Assembly: GCF_024323335.1 (NCBI RefSeq)
Contig: NC_066585.1
Location: 339,947,346-340,011,345 of the forward strand
DNA: 64,000 nucleotides
Reading direction: 5' to 3'
Origin: Lathyrus oleraceus
Lineage: Eukaryota > Streptophyta > Magnoliopsida > Fabales > Fabaceae
Notes under the pieces: model-generated
Told to the model about the DNA's origin: nothing
Seen by the model: only the letters and a program-made list of their open reading frames with translations
Database searches by the model: none
In this document: positions 60,356-64,000 of the stretch, piece by piece
How the letters are laid out: each line of letters opens with the position of its first letter
How positions within the stretch are numbered: the first letter of the stretch is position 1
Position numbers and translations under genes: made by a program

Positions 60356-61876
60356 GTGTACTAGTCAGAAATTACAGGTGTATGTGTTCCCCTTGCAAGG
60401 GCAGGAGGACTCAGAGTCCTTGGTAGGTTTATAACAATTATAAGGTGGTTAGTGTTTGTAAATGACGGTGAGAAGCCATGTATGGTGGTGTTTCACGGTG
60501 GTTTAGGGGTCTCACTCACGTGAGGTGACAGACCTTCTTAATGGACATTGTACTTAGGTATAAGCTTATGAGGGGTGTGATCACATGACTTACGATCTTG
60601 CTAAGCGTTATGTTTTAGGGTGTAATGAATTGTTTTATTCCCTCTAATGAAGGTGTATTTATATAGGACTATGGTTATCTTTAAAAGGGTCACCACTCAC
60701 TTAGTCAATAATGGACCATTGAATCCCTATTTTTAAGGAAGACTTTGGAGCGATAGAAAGACCTTGGAGGTGAAACAATACCTCCTCTTGAGAAACAATT
60801 TATTATCGTCTCTTCTCGAGTGTCCTCTAGATATCACACCTAGGAAAGACCCCATACTTCATATCATTGGTTTTGATGTATTTTGCAGGTCTCCAATCTT
60901 CCCGCATGCTTCTTGGATGCTCCTTTTTTAAGAACATGGGTTGTATTTACAAAACGTATGTCAATAACATTTAGATTAATTAATTGTGATCCTATTTAAG
61001 GGTGTACAAAGTAGTTGGACTATGATACATTTCAGTTAGTTTTTACTTGCCCCGAGTTAATCTACTGAACTATTAATGTATAAGCACATGTTTGTTCTTG
61101 TAACTAACTTCTTGGAAATGGTGGCATATATATTGTTCTAGTGTGCTTCATATAGCTAAAAAAGGTGAACACGTCTCCTTCTTTATGTGACTAAAAAATG
61201 CGATAGTTTGCAAGGATGATGTGGAGGGTAGATTACATTATTGAGTATTGAACTTTCTCTGTAATGAGAAATAGATATACTCATGGTTCTAATTCTAATC
61301 GAAAACATGTCTATATAGTTCGTATTCACACTTGGTGTCAAAGATATTGGTGTTACTGTGAAGATGTCAAACTCAATAATCACCTTCCGTTAAACTCGGA
61401 AAGATACAGTATTAAGAAACTTGATTTAAAAGACTAATAAACATCCAATGTTAATAAATTTTACAGTGAATCACACTCTATTTCAGAACAAAGATTTACT
61501 GTAGTCAATCATACTCAAACTAACAAGTTTCAATTATCAAATATACCAACTTTATGCATAAAATTGAAGAACAATTTTCACTAACACAGTTTGGTTTTAA
61601 TTTGGGTTTATCATTGTTAAAGCATTATCAGATCTAAAGAATTTCAGCCTAGATAAATAGGAATTACAAATATATGTAAGTATATTTTGAAGGAAAAAAT
61701 GCATATAATATCAACTCAAACAAAATTATGAATCCAAAACATTCAAAATTAATATTATAAAACATGTTGATTCACTTTCGGAACAAACTCATACTAATAG
61801 ATCGATGCACTGCTACATCAAGATTCTTAACAGATGAACCAAACCCTAATAGAGCGAAATTACATAAAATGAAAAT
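60356..61876. other. No recognised gene
   Basis: Unassigned sequence between the tandem repeats and the histone gene. A TATTTATATAGG near 60656 could be a TATA box of a retroelement LTR, but no LTR ends were found. From about 61000 on it is AT-rich. Confidence 0.5.
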
Positions 61877-63428
<1,552 letters not shown>

Positions 63429-64000
63429 CTACCTCATCATGGCATTCAATTCAATTAATTGGTGAATTTGTTTAATTAAGAAATGTTCATCTATATTCAT
63501 TGATGTTCCACTCTCTAACATTTTAACAATAACCATAGAATCCACATTCAACTCTACATTTATCATCCCTAACTTCTTGGTGATTTTTAAGCCTTTAAAT
63601 TCCTCATTATTCAATCCTTAATGCACTACAAATCCAAGGGATTTTGAGAAGTCACCATTGCATTGTCCTTGGTAATCCCTGATAATATCAACACATCCAA
63701 CTATGTTGTTACTCTTACAAACCTCGTCCGTATTTAATTTAACCAACATACCTTAAAGAGGTTTGCAACCTATCATGTGAATTGACTTATCTCCACCAAA
63801 AACCACTTTATTTTATCATGTCATCCTCATACTACTTTAACATTTGTAGCACATAGAAACCCAGGTTCGACAATCTCTCATATGTATCATTGCATTCCTC
63901 TTTGTTACGCCACATCCACAAACTATGACACCCTAAGACCCAAAAACCACTCTAATCATATTTCCACTCACTTACAAATTGGAATTCAAACATAACCATT
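63429..64000 (-). pseudogene. RNase H-like (LINE-type) relic
   Basis: Minus-strand remnant of the RNase H domain found at the C-terminus of plant LINE polyproteins. Visible pieces are WRNKEECND (near 63895), KLNTDEVCKSNN and GCVDIIRDYQGQCNG (63750-63650), and from 63614 the frame with EFKGLKITKKLG and ELNVDSMVIVKML. Stops separate the pieces. No polyA tail or target copy was located; the upstream part runs off the window. Confidence 0.55.

Noticed and set aside
60656..60668. TATA box of a gene to the right
   Set aside because: No reading frame follows and no LTR ends could be defined around it.

Overview
This window is nuclear DNA of a flowering plant, most likely a large-genome legume of the pea/vetch/lentil type. 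The evidence is a minus-strand Ogre-type LTR with the tRNA-Arg primer site typical of legume Ogre elements, an intronless plant H3.1 gene, and wall-to-wall nested LTR retrotransposons. The genus is inferred and was not checked by any search. Only one cellular gene is seen, histone H3 at 61877-62287 on the minus strand. Nearly everything else is mobile DNA.

Layout. 1-6906: the 5' end of an Ogre-type element on the minus strand (broken ORF1, leader, primer site, 4.6 kb LTR), inserted into the array to its right. 6907-19019: a 3.36 kb-period array on the plus strand with four LTRs (1460 bp each) separated by three identically truncated internal regions that lack a recognisable primer site, gag and pol. 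19020-22754: the 5' half of an Athila-like element on the minus strand (LTR, primer site, broken gag, start of protease); its LTR carries a Cassandra-type solo LTR with a 5S rRNA-like core and a GTATC target duplication. 22755-30928: copia remnants, an Ogre-like LTR and a minus-strand copia LTR that has a polypurine tract on one side and a primer site on the other. 30929-47510: two related, decayed copia elements on the plus strand. The second is interrupted by a non-autonomous Athila-like element (35739-44953, duplication ACGCG), which is itself interrupted by a full-length copia element (36506-41427, duplication AACAA). 47516-56667: a hAT transposase relic split by a full-length chromovirus (47560-55778, duplication GTAAA). 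56695-60355: a decayed copia pol followed by two tandem-repeat arrays (229 bp and about 52 bp). 61877-62530: histone H3 with its promoter. 63429-64000: an RNase H-like relic.

The nesting gives a relative clock. The LTR pair of the chromovirus looks identical over 1855 bp, that of the full-length copia differs at 3 of 317 positions, and that of its host differs at about 32 of 540 (all counted by eye). The chromovirus may be competent. The copia has an uninterrupted 1396-codon frame, but the first catalytic aspartate of its reverse transcriptase is an asparagine.

The most unusual pattern is that four unrelated retroelement families here each carry their own cluster of short GC-centred or AT-centred palindromes, placed in the LTR or in a coding linker. 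In the chromovirus the cluster lies inside a probable intron of the LTR leader.
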